NCBI GenBank assembly: GCA_963691655.1
Contig: OY829326.1
Span: forward strand, 146,338,998 to 146,402,997
From: Toxonevra muliebris
Taxonomy: Eukaryota > Arthropoda > Insecta > Diptera > Pallopteridae
Reading direction: 5' to 3'
Length of the DNA stretch: 64,000 nt
This document shows, piece by piece, positions 45,701 to 52,249 of the stretch. The translations under genes were made by a program, and so were the position numbers. The first letter of the stretch is position 1. Each line of letters opens with the position of its first letter. Under the pieces are notes generated by a model. That model saw nothing but the letters and a program-made list of their open reading frames with translations. It was not told the DNA's origin and did no database searches.

Positions 45701-48151
45701 CATTTTCAAAACATCTAACAGAATTACCGGATTGTCGTTAATTTCCGTTAGAAAATTTTCATGTTAAGTGCAGCTGGGTGGAGGAATCAAGTGGTCATAT
45801 CGAGCACTTGTACAACTTTAGCCGACATCACATGGGTATCAGTGGACAGGTATTGAAGAGTAGATCAATCCTGCATTTTCAAAACATCTAACAGAATTAC
45901 CGGATTGTCGTTAATTTCCGTTAGAAAATTTTCATGTTGGGTGCAGCTGGGTGGAGGAATCAAGTGGTCATATGGAGCACTTGTACAACTTTAGCCGACA
46001 TCACATGGGTATCAGTGGACAGGTATTGAAGAGTAGATCAATCCTGCATTTTCAAAACATCTAACAGAATTACCGGATTGTCGTTAATTTCCGTTAGAAA
46101 ATTTTCATGTTAAGTGCAGCTGGGTGGAGAAATCAAGTGGTCATATGGAGCATTTGTACAACTTTAGCCGACATCACATGGGTATCAGTGGACAGGTATT
46201 GAAGAGTAGATCAATCCTGCATTTTCAAAACATCTAACAGAATTACCGGATTGTCGTTAATTTCCGTTAGAAAATTTTCATGTTAAGTGCAGCTGGGTGG
46301 AGAAATCAAGTGGTCATATGGAGCATTTGTACAACTTTAGCCGACATCACATGGGTATCAGTGGACAGGTATTGAAGAGTAGATCAATCCTGCATTTTCA
46401 AAACATCTAACAGAATTACCGGATTGTCGTTAATTTCCGTTAGAAAATTTTCATGTTGGGTGCAGCTGGGTGGAGGAATCAAGTGGTCATATGGAGCACT
46501 TGTACAACTTTAGCCGACATCACATGGGTATCAGTGGACAGGTATTGAAGAGTAGATCAATCCTGCATTTTCAAAACATCTAACAGAATTACCGGATTGT
46601 CGTTAATTTCCGTTAGAAAATTTTCATGTTAAGTGCAGCTGGGTGGAGAAATCAAGTGGTCATATGGAGCATTTGTACAACTTTAGCCGACATCACATGG
46701 GTATCAGTGGACAGGTATTGAAGAGTAGATCAATCCTGCATTTTCAAAACATCTAACAGAATTACCGGATTGTCATTAATTTCCGTTAGAAAATTTTCAT
46801 GTTAAGTGCAGCTGGGTGGAGAAATCAAGTGGTCATATGGAGCATTTGTACAACTTTAGCCGACATCACATGGGTATCAGTGGACAGGTATTGAAGAGTA
46901 GATCAATCCTGCATTTTCAAAACATCTAACAGAATTACCGGATTGTCGTTAATTTCCGTTAGAAAATTTTCATGTTAAGTGCAGCTGGGTGGAGGAATCA
47001 AGTGGTCATATGGAGCACTTGTACAACTTTAGCCGACATCACATGGGTATAAGTGGACAGGTATTGAAGAGTAGATCAATCCTGCATTTTCAAAACATCT
47101 AACAGAATTACCGGATTGTCGTTAATTTCCGTTTGAAAATTTTCATGTTGGGTTTATGTATATTTAATCTAATAACATATAAGTCTTAACAATAGATGAT
47201 ACCCATGTGATATCGGCTAAAGTTGTACAAGTGCTCCATATGACCACCTGATTCCTCCACCCAGCTGCACCCAACAAGAAAATTTTCTAACGGAAATTAA
47301 CGACAATCCGGAAATTCTGTTAGATGTTTTGAAAATGCAGGATTGATCTACTCTTCAATACCTGTCCACTGATACCCATGTGACGTCGGCTAAAGTTGTA
47401 CAAGCGCTCCATATGACCACCTGATTCCTCCACCCAACTGCACCCAACATGATATTTTCAAACGGAAATTAACGGCAATCCGGTAATTCTGTTAGATGTT
47501 TTGAAAATGCAGGATTGATCTACTCTTCAATACCTGTCCACTGATACCCATGTGATGTCGGCTAAAGTTGTACAAGTGCTCCATATGACCACCTGATTCC
47601 TCCAACTCGCTTTTCAAATTGATATTTTTCATAAATTAATTAAAAATAATCTGAAATAAATATGTTACATTTGTGTATGCATGGTTAAACAACATTTCAA
47701 TGCCTATCGAATGGTATGTCTGGTGGTCACAGTCAGTTCTCCAAATGGTCATCAGGAACCGAACGAATATTCTATGTTGTGCTTAACATAAAATTTTTCG
47801 GTTAACATTTTTTCTGTTAAGTTAACATAGAAATTTTTACATTTTGTGGTTTGTGTATTTGCTAAGATAGCCACGCGTGGCTATCTTCACACCGTTAATA
47901 CATATAAGTATGTAACTTAAATTAGTGAAAATATTAATAGCTTTAAGATAATAAAATAATACTTACAAAAAATTTCGTACATCACACGGCCGCAGCAGGA
48001 AAGCCGGAATTAATATGATGGAATTAAACGACACAATACCGTAGTAAATTATAAATTTAAAATAGTAACGAAAACTGTGACTGGTCTCGTAGAGGTATGG
48101 CAACATCATTAACAATAAAAACAAACCGAGCAGCTCAAAATACGAAGCCAT
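18783..48151 (-). CDS. Agpat1: 1-acyl-sn-glycerol-3-phosphate acyltransferase (AGPAT/LPAAT), intron 1 about 28 kb
   Basis: Coding exons on the minus strand are 48151-47967 (ends phase 2), 19725-19592 and 19513-18783, giving 349 residues. Exon 1 encodes hydrophobic membrane segments (LLGLFLLLMMLPYL; YGIVSFNSIILIPAFLL) and ends RPCDVRNF. Exon 2 continues WASTFCHRVSSLIGLRWELR. The acyltransferase motifs are all present: block I NHQSSLD at residues 98-104 (catalytic His99 and Asp104), block II around KRELFYAWPFGLAAW and IFIDR, block III FPEGTR at 173-178, and block IV IPILPVVFSSY. The enzyme acylates lysophosphatidic acid to phosphatidic acid in the ER membrane, a step in glycerolipid synthesis. 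The 70-residue Ser/Ala/Lys-rich C-terminal tail extends beyond the roughly 280 residues of vertebrate AGPAT1. Intron 2 is 78 bp and leaves the frame open if retained. Intron 1 (47966-19726) holds a foldback element, a mariner copy and many relics. Joining exon 1 to exon 2 rests on matching phase (2 and 1 bases) and on family continuity. Confidence 0.92.
19726..20932. other. Agpat intron 1, right of exon 2, no feature recognised
   Basis: AT-rich sequence with no open frame of recognisable family and no clear repeat. It begins at the acceptor side (minus strand TTTTTACAG) of AGPAT intron 1. Confidence 0.5.
20933..21537. mobile_element. candidate small DNA element with GRCCCGTAGTTATA ends
   Basis: The left end at 20933 reads GACCCGTAGTTATAAAC. 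The right end at 21537, read on the minus strand, starts GGCCCGTAGTTATAGTC, giving about 15 matches over 17. The 605-bp interior is AT-rich, full of TTTAAA-type motifs, and has no coding capacity. TTT borders both ends but no longer target duplication is evident. It is probably a non-autonomous terminal-inverted-repeat element; the superfamily is not assigned. Confidence 0.4.
21538..23039. other. Agpat intron 1, AT-rich, no gene seen
   Basis: No recognisable coding or repeat structure. Open frames at 22482-22968 on both strands are AT-rich shadows without family features. Confidence 0.4.
23040..23800 (-). pseudogene. Tc1-like transposase relic
   Basis: Read on the minus strand, fragments occur in the order of a Tc1-family transposase. 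They are RRAVDGGLATYQSVKKPFIS, then RKNRQARPELVTAHFSWATA, KIVLFT, a QRNGLVIFFG-like stretch at the GGGSVMVWG position, YVYQHD.DPSTVCKRV (second catalytic Asp region), IVDRKIQRIKDKNKD and a TKMCNSSEN-like end. Multiple stops and frameshifts interrupt it, so it is long dead. It lies antisense to nothing and co-directional with AGPAT, within its intron 1. Terminal repeats were not identified. Confidence 0.6.
23801..25649. other. Agpat intron 1, AT-rich, no feature recognised
   Basis: No gene or clear repeat seen. Confidence 0.4.
25650..26370. repeat. long imperfect inverted repeat (foldback/MITE-like)
   Basis: Two AT-rich arms of roughly 300 bp each are inverted relative to one another around a centre near 26000. 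The clearest match is TTCATCGATCCTATTACAGG at 25758-25777 against the minus strand of 26220-26239 (TTCATCGATTCTATTACAGG). It continues through TTTGTAATTAAAAATATTT in both arms. Both arms repeat the motif GGAATT/AATTCC. No coding sequence. The ends are approximate because the match decays outward. Confidence 0.6.
26403..26647 (-). mobile_element. tRNA-derived SINE copy 2
   Basis: On the minus strand from 26647 the sequence starts GTGGTTGCCGTAGTATAGTG, an A-box-like start, and continues to TGCCTTGATTCGATGCTCGG, a B-box-like segment. It then runs through an A/T-rich body to ATTCGGATTTGGCATAAAAC and ends near ACAATATGAATGG. It aligns along its length with 52250-52504. Head plus body is about 245 bp. 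No target duplication was resolved. Confidence 0.65.
26648..27793. other. relic-containing stretch, possible non-LTR C-terminal fragment near 27030-27180
   Basis: The stretch at about 27035-27110 reads KLVKLIIGCHLLSHEYNLHN on the plus strand. This resembles the RNase H-distal 'TGH..L..HL' block of non-LTR elements (families read 'LLTGHCPLNYHL'). Nothing else in the stretch is recognisable, and a 109-codon frame at 27193-27522 has no family features. The element call is weak. Confidence 0.3.
27794..29089 (+). mobile_element. mariner-family transposon, full length, inactivated
   Basis: The ends are CCTTGATCAAAAAGTTCCCG at 27794 and, on the minus strand from 29089, CCTTGATCAAAAAGTTAACA. The terminal inverted repeat matches perfectly for at least 16 bases. 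The total of 1,296 bp is the usual mariner length. TA follows the right end and CA precedes the left end, consistent with a TA target duplication that mutated on one side. It carries a single transposase frame in the same orientation and sits in AGPAT intron 1, antisense to AGPAT. Confidence 0.9.
27963..29039 (+). pseudogene. mariner (DD34D) transposase with premature stop and lost catalytic Asp
   Basis: The frame from ATG 27963 to TAA 29039 is 358 codons and is interrupted only by an in-frame TGA at 28443-28445. The stop sits right after ITGDET, where mariner transposases have Trp (TGG to TGA). The N-terminal helix-turn-helix region reads MDLNLQQQTCIKFCVKNGFN, then YQWHQWFKSGRESIEDDDRS and GRPST. 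The first catalytic Asp is in ITGDE and the second is in HHDNAP. Exactly 34 residues later, after SPDLAPC, the third Asp is replaced by Phe within a 14-base T run at 28822-28835, which adds one residue relative to the usual PCDFFLF. The copy is otherwise well preserved, so it is a fairly young but dead insertion. Confidence 0.9.
29490..29556. repeat. short imperfect palindrome
   Basis: GCCAGCCAGTGCCAACTA at the left and TAGTTCGTTGGCTGGC at the right flank ACTAACTAACTAATTAACTT, giving a hairpin of about 30 bp per arm with mismatches. It could be a small foldback remnant. No function assigned. Confidence 0.6.
29557..30530. other. Agpat intron 1, AT-rich, no feature recognised
   Basis: No gene or clear repeat seen. 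Confidence 0.4.
30531..30670 (+). repeat. degenerate ~27-bp tandem repeats, AGAGCAAAAN motif
   Basis: Three to four diverged copies of a unit like AGAGCAAAAACAAAACGAAA plus TATGTT follow each other at about 27-bp spacing. Related AGAGCAAAA motifs recur at 31394-31470 and 32308-32350. The reverse complement (TTTTTGCTCTTA) occurs at 32398-32470. Short repeats clustered at both sides of a 1.9-kb segment suggest subterminal repeats of one transposon, but this is inference. Confidence 0.5.
30832..31080 (-). pseudogene. mariner-like (DD37D/E type) transposase C-terminal relic
   Basis: An 81-codon minus-strand open stretch reads EWPAFSPYLNLFDYCSLRVL, then QAKSSYENQASLDALKRIL, then RREGRKLQ near the end. 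Mariner-related transposases read 'WPP.SPDLNPLDY..W..L..K......SL..LK' here. The SPDLNP motif is altered to SPYLNL, so the acidic residue is lost. It may be the coding remnant of the element delimited by the AGAGCAAAA repeats. Confidence 0.55.
31083..31129 (-). mobile_element. SINE head fragment
   Basis: On the minus strand, GGGTCGCCGAGGCGTAATGG then TTAGTCTTTCGAAGCTCGGC resembles the tRNA-like head of the SINE copies at 26647 and 52504, with an internal deletion of about 25-30 bases between the A-box-like and B-box-like parts. No SINE body follows. Confidence 0.4.
31481..32298. repeat. dispersed internal repeats (GTGGCACCTACCAT; CTGGCCAGACTGTGGTG)
   Basis: GTGGCACCTACCAT occurs at about 31541 and again at about 31647. 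CTGGCCAGACTGTGGTG occurs near 32079 and again near 32270, each followed by a (T)CAATAT-like sequence. No coding family recognised. The repeats lie between the AGAGCAAAA repeat clusters and could be internal parts of the same element. Confidence 0.4.
32660..32745 (+). mobile_element. tRNA-like sequence, probable SINE head
   Basis: GGCGGTGGCTCACTGGATGT resembles an A box region and GGTTGTTCGAATCTGG a B box. Between them the anticodon arm is not convincing, and the 3' acceptor strand does not pair with the 5' end. It is followed by TGGGTATAATATTTC. I read it as a tRNA-derived SINE head or tRNA pseudogene, not a functional tRNA. Confidence 0.45.
32868..32945 (+). mobile_element. second tRNA-like SINE head
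   Basis: AACTGAGTCGATAGCACGTT, then TATCCTGGGTATAATTTCCC, followed by a T run, resembles the layout of the copy at 32660-32745. The piece ..TGGGTATAAT..TTC plus a T-rich tail is shared. It is more degenerate than the first copy. Confidence 0.35.
33304..33520. mobile_element. 217-bp element with ~30-bp inverted ends
   Basis: The left end reads AAGACTGTCATAAGTCAAAA and the right end, on the minus strand, AAGACTGTCATAACTCAAAA. Both continue into ACACGATTTT and ACGTGATTTT. The interior has no coding sequence. The structure is that of a small inverted-repeat element; the target duplication was not resolved. Confidence 0.55.
33521..36147. other. Agpat intron 1, AT-rich
   Basis: No gene seen. It contains one cluster of short repeats (separate entry at 35514-35632). 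Confidence 0.4.
35514..35632 (+). repeat. degenerate ~10-bp tandem repeat (GACTTCATGT)
   Basis: Units such as TGACTTTATA, TGACTTCATG, TGTATTCAAA, TGACTCCATG, TAACTTCAAA, TGACTTCATT, CGACTTCAAG and GGACTTCATG succeed each other at about 10-11 bp spacing across 119 bp. It is a diverged minisatellite, not in an evident gene. Confidence 0.65.
36148..36423 (-). mobile_element. non-LTR retrotransposon C-terminal fragment
   Basis: A 91-codon minus-strand stretch reads TEKTCLMSNLNKKENAQHVL, then GICPALKEFRKYYFGRNMLI, then EEEIIKLLN. Non-LTR elements end with a Cys/His finger of the form 'C..CN..E...HVLG.CP.L...R...FG...L'. Here the second Cys is Ser, so the finger is damaged. It is probably a 5'-truncated relic. 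Confidence 0.65.
36424..37609. other. Agpat intron 1, AT-rich, no gene seen
   Basis: No recognisable gene. AAATCGATTTTT-like motifs recur near 37090 and 37480-37570, but no defined element ends were found. Confidence 0.35.
37610..38053 (-). mobile_element. pogo/Tigger-type transposon 5' fragment with CENP-B-like DNA-binding domain
   Basis: The minus strand starts at 38053 with CAGTTGAACCTCGATTATCT, a Tigger/pogo-type terminal repeat, preceded by TA in the flank (38054-38055). Transposase starts at ATG 37813: MSKTKSTKRARKVLTIKEKI then ELINDYCKQRI. After a one-base frameshift it continues FLSDEYGVGI, a stop, then TVYHLLKNNDKILKFC. This is the N-terminal helix-turn-helix of pogo/jerky/CENP-B-type transposases. 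The remainder (catalytic domain) is missing, so it is a truncated relic. Confidence 0.75.
38182..39100. mobile_element. 919-bp non-autonomous DNA element with TA target duplication
   Basis: The left end reads CACTAAAAAAAAGTGCAATG and the right end, on the minus strand, CACTCAAAAAAAAGTACATG. TA lies immediately outside both ends. The interior is AT-rich and crowded with AATGTAA/TTACATT motifs in both orientations. It has no coding capacity. The structure fits a Tc1/mariner-type MITE. Confidence 0.65.
39103..39176 (-). mobile_element. tRNA-like sequence (SINE head)
   Basis: On the minus strand, CTACCGTGGCGTAAGTGGTA then TGTGCTGACTGCTGGGAAAC resembles a tRNA A-box region with anticodon arm, and GGGTCCACGGCGGG occupies the T-arm/acceptor region. 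The B box is poor. It abuts the right end of the TA-flanked element at 39100. Confidence 0.35.
39423..39431 (+). repeat. left target-site duplication of the foldback element
   Basis: AATACATAT, identical to 47897-47905 on the same strand, immediately outside the left end. Nine bases is the size reported for Drosophila FB and for Mutator-like elements. Confidence 0.85.
39432..39723 (+). repeat. left outer terminal inverted repeat (292 bp)
   Basis: Starts AACGGTGTG, then the palindrome at 39441-39464, then AGCAAATACACAAACCACAA and non-repeated sequence to AAAAGCGAGT. It differs from the inverted copy at 47605-47896 at about five positions, for example GGATCC versus GGTTCC and GAATTG versus GCATTG. 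Equal length on both sides shows that only the tandem part has expanded. Confidence 0.88.
39441..39464. repeat. 24-bp perfect palindrome near the left end
   Basis: AAGATAGCCACG followed by its exact reverse complement, centred on ACGCGT, nine bases inside the element's left end. The identical palindrome occurs at the other end. It is a candidate binding site for a dimeric transposase (inference). Confidence 0.9.
39724..47153 (+). repeat. 173-bp tandem repeat array, about 43 units
   Basis: The landmark TGCAG(T/C)TGGGTGGAG recurs every 173 bases (39888, 40061, 40234, 40407, 40580 and so on to 46981) without length change. Units fall into a few variants defined by GTTGGG or GTTAAG before TGCAG, GGAGG or GGAGA, ATCAGG or ATCAAG, and GAGCACTTG or GAGCATTTG; a rarer type has ATATCGAGC. 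Copies of one variant are almost identical, so amplification is recent or homogenised. The unit length is not a multiple of three and has stops in all frames over its length, so it does not encode a repeated protein. Confidence 0.95.
47154..47196. other. unique middle segment of the foldback element
   Basis: An AT-rich 43-bp stretch (TTATGTATATTTAATC onward) between the last left-arm unit and the first inverted right-arm unit. It carries no coding sequence. Confidence 0.8.
47197..47604 (-). repeat. right arm: 2.36 inverted 173-bp units
   Basis: Minus-strand copies of the 173-bp unit, ending at CCTCCA where the outer domain begins. They carry private changes not seen in the left arm (ATATCGGC, ACGTCGGC, GCGCTCC, CATGATATT), so the right arm has not been homogenised with the left. 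Confidence 0.9.
47605..47896 (-). repeat. right outer terminal inverted repeat (292 bp)
   Basis: Inverted partner of 39432-39723, the same length and about 98% identical by reading. It includes the palindrome at 47864-47887. Confidence 0.88.
47864..47887. repeat. 24-bp perfect palindrome near the right end
   Basis: Identical to 39441-39464, nine bases inside the right end of the foldback element. Confidence 0.9.
47897..47905 (+). repeat. right target-site duplication of the foldback element
   Basis: AATACATAT, matching 39423-39431 exactly. Confidence 0.85.
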
Positions 48152-49376
48152 CGTTCCGCGTCGTGAGTGAAAAATATATGCTGCACTTGTTGTTGTTTTA
48201 GTTGTAGGGTAGGTAAGGAGGACGCGAAAACGAACGTGGATCCGGTAGAATAGAAGTAGAAACCTCTCTCAACAGCAACGCGGCACAACACAACAAGAAC
48301 AAGCAGTAAAGAGTGTGGATGATGTTAGCCAACAAAACTACAAAACAAAATTTGTTTTGTTTGGCAGTCGACTGAGGAGGAGAAAATGCTTCTATTATTT
48401 TTATTGTTGTGTGGTTATTGCTGGATATGATGCGATGGTTTTGAATGTTTTTTTTTTGTTTTTTTTTTTGTTGCACTTATGGATTTTGTTTTTGCTGTTG
48501 CTGCGCTTTGTACTTTAACAACAAAAACAACTTTTTGTATGTGAATAAGTAAAAATGGAACTGTGCGCTTTTATTTTATCTTCTTTTATTAATTCTTATG
48601 ATTCTTCTTCTTCTTTCTCTGCTATTATTGCTATTATTTTTTATTACATTTTGTTATTGTTTCTTTTGGGAGGTCTTGTGTAGGTATGTGTTTGTTGTTG
48701 TTAATTTTATGCTGCACTATTGATATTTATTATTGTCGCAGTCGTTGTTTTTGTTGTTGTTAAATGCTTTTGTGCGTCGCAAATAACTTTGCAAAAAAAA
48801 AGCAAAAAGGAAAAGTAAATAAATCAATTTTATTATTATGATTTTATTGCTCTTCGTTATTTCCCTTTTACGAGTATGCACTTAAAATTAAAAGTGAAAT
48901 GTAATTTTAAGTAGAAAAAAGAGAAAATGCCAACAGTTAACTAAACATATGCTATGGTAAATATCAAAATAAATACGATATCAGCAGATAACAGAATTCA
49001 GAATAATAAGGGTAGACCTGATTGTGGAAGAGTCGTTCGTTTGGTCACACTTGTAAGCAGTCTGTCTGACTATGACTATAAATGCTTCTAAGTAATTTCT
49101 ATTACTGGCCTAATTATTTTTTAATTCCATAGCTGCTGACTTTAAAGAGCAAAGGATTAGCTAACGGTACTTTTCGTCTATTCTTTCTTTGTATACTTTT
49201 TCGAAATTAAAAATACCAAAAAGCTTCTTCAAAACTTTCATTAGGAGAGAGTAGCTTTGGAGCAAGCGATGTAGTGTCTATGTGTAACTGGTAATCCAAA
49301 AATTAGCTCTTTCGTGTGGAATAAGTTCTGATTCGTCTTAATCAAAAAGCAATCATGCACTACGCAAGAATAGGTT
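48152..49376. other. Agpat 5' flank and 5' UTR region
   Basis: Contains GTT/TTG-rich low-complexity stretches (48180-48200, 48395-48520, 48670-48780), typical of insect 5' UTRs and promoters. The start site of AGPAT transcription is not identifiable. Opposing open frames at 48109-48518 are low-complexity shadows. Confidence 0.4.
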
Positions 49377-50047
49377 GGTCAAAAATTTGGGTTCAATTTT
49401 TAAACTAAGCGTTGGACTAACACATTTTTTAAAACTTTTTTGGACTCATTTTAAAACATTTTAGTTTTAAGTGTAAACCAAACAGAAAACAAACTGAGAG
49501 AAAATTCATTTAATTCAAAAAAGGTTTGAAATTAAAACCCAAAGGTTTAGTTACTTTAAAAGAGAAATATAAAACCATTTTGGCATCTCACTGTCGATGA
49601 GCTTACTACTTATAATGGCTGCCTTGCTGTATTTGAAAAATAAAGTGACCAAATGTGCATTTTTCTTTAACTTTGTATTAAAGCAGCAAACGACTAGCCT
49701 TCGAAAAAAGAAAGAAATTGTTATTTTTTCGAATTTGGTTTTCAAAACAAAAATACAAATGATAAAACATAAATTTTTTTTTTCATTGTTATATAAGTAA
49801 TAACTTGAAATTTTTATATAATTAGTCCCAATTTTTAATTCAATTTGCTTTTAATTCTAGTAATTCCTGGTTTCAAATGTAGAAAATTTTTTGTTTAGAA
49901 TTTAAACCAAAAAGTTTAAGATCTAAATCCAATTCAGCACTTTCTCTTTTAAGTACTTGAATGGTTTAAATTTGTAATTAAATTTGGTTTGGTTATATAT
50001 GTAGGTAGTTCACAAAAATCTTAAATATAAACCCAAATTTTTAACCG
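49377..50047. mobile_element. candidate MITE with GGTYAAAAATTTGGGTT ends
   Basis: GGTCAAAAATTTGGGTT near 49377 is matched on the minus strand by GGTTAAAAATTTGGGTT near 50046. The 670-bp interior is rich in TTTAAACC/GGTTTAAA and AACCAAA/TTTGGTT motifs and non-coding. Target duplication not resolved. Confidence 0.45.
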
Positions 50048-52249
50048 TGTAGACATGTATCGGCATCTTATTGCCAGAATTAGCCTAGTACATATTTTTG
50101 TAAGTGCGATCAGGGTAGAAATTGACTGAGGAAAAACCTAAACGAGTGCATGCGAAAAGATTGGCCATCAATATTTCTTTAAAAATTATGTCTTTTGGCG
50201 GCCTCAAGTATTTTTCGAAAATTATTTGTTGGTTTCAAACAGTATAAAGAGATTTTGCAAAAAAAAAAAATATTTAATCAAAATTTTTTTTTCAAGTTAT
50301 AATTTATTTACGAAAAATGTGGTTCATAAAGAAAATCTGGGTATAAGGTCCGACAGTATCTGAAAACCTTAATAGGATCCGCTAGTGCAAGTTTTTTAAA
50401 TACTGATTTTAAGTTTTTTTTTTTTTTTTTTTTACTAAATATAAATCATAAAAATCTTTAATTTCTTTAATCACGTTGTCTTTTAAACTTTAAATCCCAC
50501 AAGTGAACCTGACAGTTTCAAAAAACTAAATTATTGGTTTACATTTGGTATAATAATAAATTTAAATATGAATTTAACGATATTGAGATTTTTTATTTCC
50601 AATTTTTCAAATGTTTAATATTTTTCAGAAGTTTTCTCTACTAAGATATTCTTGCATTTAAAGTTGTGGGTTGTATGAATGAATATATTACTTTAAAATA
50701 TTAAAAAAAAAAAATTTAGATGGAAATACAGCTTCACTTTTAAGAGGAAAAAAACCGACATGCCCTAGTGATTTTGGAAAGTGAGATTATAATAATGATT
50801 TTTCAATTTATGTAACTCAATTAGCAAACAAAGAGCAAAAACTACAGACACGGGCAAAATTTTAAATTTCCGTAATTTTTGGGCTTTTATATCTTAGAGG
50901 TTCAAGAATCAATTTCAATAACTTACAGTTTAGTTGAAAGATGTATTTAAAGGATCAAAACTATTAAAATTAAGACTAAATATTAAATTTCGAAGTTTTA
51001 TAGCTATCCGGGATAAGTTCTAGTCATTCAATCGGGAAAAAAAATTTGCAGTTTGTTTTTATGATCAAAATTAATGATACGAATATGATGTATGAATAAC
51101 ACTCGTATCTATACAGTTTTTCGCGGTAGTATACTGCTTTTTAAGACTCCAAAATCGTTTTTTTTTACCAAGATGCAGCGAAAGATATGAAATATAATTT
51201 CTTAACGCGACGGAACTCAAATTTATCAATCGCAATGCAAAACGTCAGAGAGAACAATGGCAACATGTTGCGAGTATACTTTTGATAGAAGTGGAAACAT
51301 TGAAATATCCATGCGTTGATTTCTATAAATGCCTCATAACAATAAGCCGGAATTGCTTCGTCAAATTTCTTCAAAGGACAAATTCAATACAACAACCACA
51401 GAAGGAGATATTGATAACAAAAAATATTCACTTCGACATATAACCTTTTCAACAAATTAGCAATTTTTGGCAATAAAATAGTTCATGTAAATTTTCAACA
51501 GCTCTCTTTACACTTTTTTTTTACTTTGAACCGGCAAACATTATGTAGAAACTCGCGCATTAATCCATAATTTTCCAATTACATAGAATTCGAGAATTTC
51601 TCCACCCCCACTCGATTGAGAGAGCGAGTATATGTAGATAAATGGGAAAATATGGAATTGAAACAGAATTACGTAGGAACAAACGGAAGAAATGATTAGA
51701 TAGAGTAAGTGTGGGAAAAACAAAAAGAGAAAAGAAAAACAAATGAAACAAAAAAAAAAAAAATCAAATCTGGAGATGAAATTTTTTAAATGTTGGTTAT
51801 TAAATTTTTAGCACAAATTCACACATAAATATTAAACACCACTAGTTACAAATTCAGTTAAGTTTTTCTTTTAAGTTTCTTTTCTTTTCAACACTTTTTA
51901 TTTTTAATGTTCCCTCCCATTTTTTAGTTAATTTTTTTTAGTTTTATACACTGAATAGTTTTTCTTCTTTTTTATTTATTATCTGAATTTATTTTACATT
52001 TTCTTGACAATATTTTCAACTTAAGTCAAAAAATGTTATTGTAGAAATAAGAGTACGACAAACATTAACAATACAATGAAAGACAACTGCAATTCAATAA
52101 TAAAAAGCGATTGACCGCCCGCCACCGGCTGCGAGTCAGGGATGCCAACACAACTCAAATAACAAAATTCACTATGTCGTTCTATTCTACTACTACTACT
52201 ATTATGGCACAACAGCCCATCCAGGGCCAAGGCCGAGCTTTTCGCATCC
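50048..52249. other. AT-rich stretch with no gene seen
   Basis: No recognisable coding, RNA or repeat structure. A minus-strand frame at 51165-51374 shows no family features. Confidence 0.4.

Larger units (their letters stand above)
39432..47896. mobile_element. foldback (FB)-type transposon, 8,465 bp, asymmetric repeat arms
   Basis: A perfect 9-bp target duplication flanks two inverted termini that both begin AACGGTGTGAAGATAGCCAC. The outer domains (39432-39723 and 47605-47896) are 292 bp each; aligning them by eye gives about five differences. Inward of each is a 173-bp repeat in tandem: about 43 copies on the left (39724-47153) and 2.36 inverted copies on the right (47197-47604). The 43-bp middle (47154-47196) has no gene. 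There is no transposase, so any movement would need a partner supplying it in trans. It lies in AGPAT intron 1, ending 64 bp from the exon 1 donor. The architecture matches Drosophila FB elements; the sequence family is not one I recognise. Confidence 0.88.

Noticed and set aside
39724..47153. CRISPR-like array or centromeric satellite
   Set aside because: The repeats are contiguous with no unique spacers and are bounded by inverted terminal domains and a target duplication, so they belong to a transposon. The 173-bp length resembles some centromeric satellites, but only one transposon-bounded array is seen.
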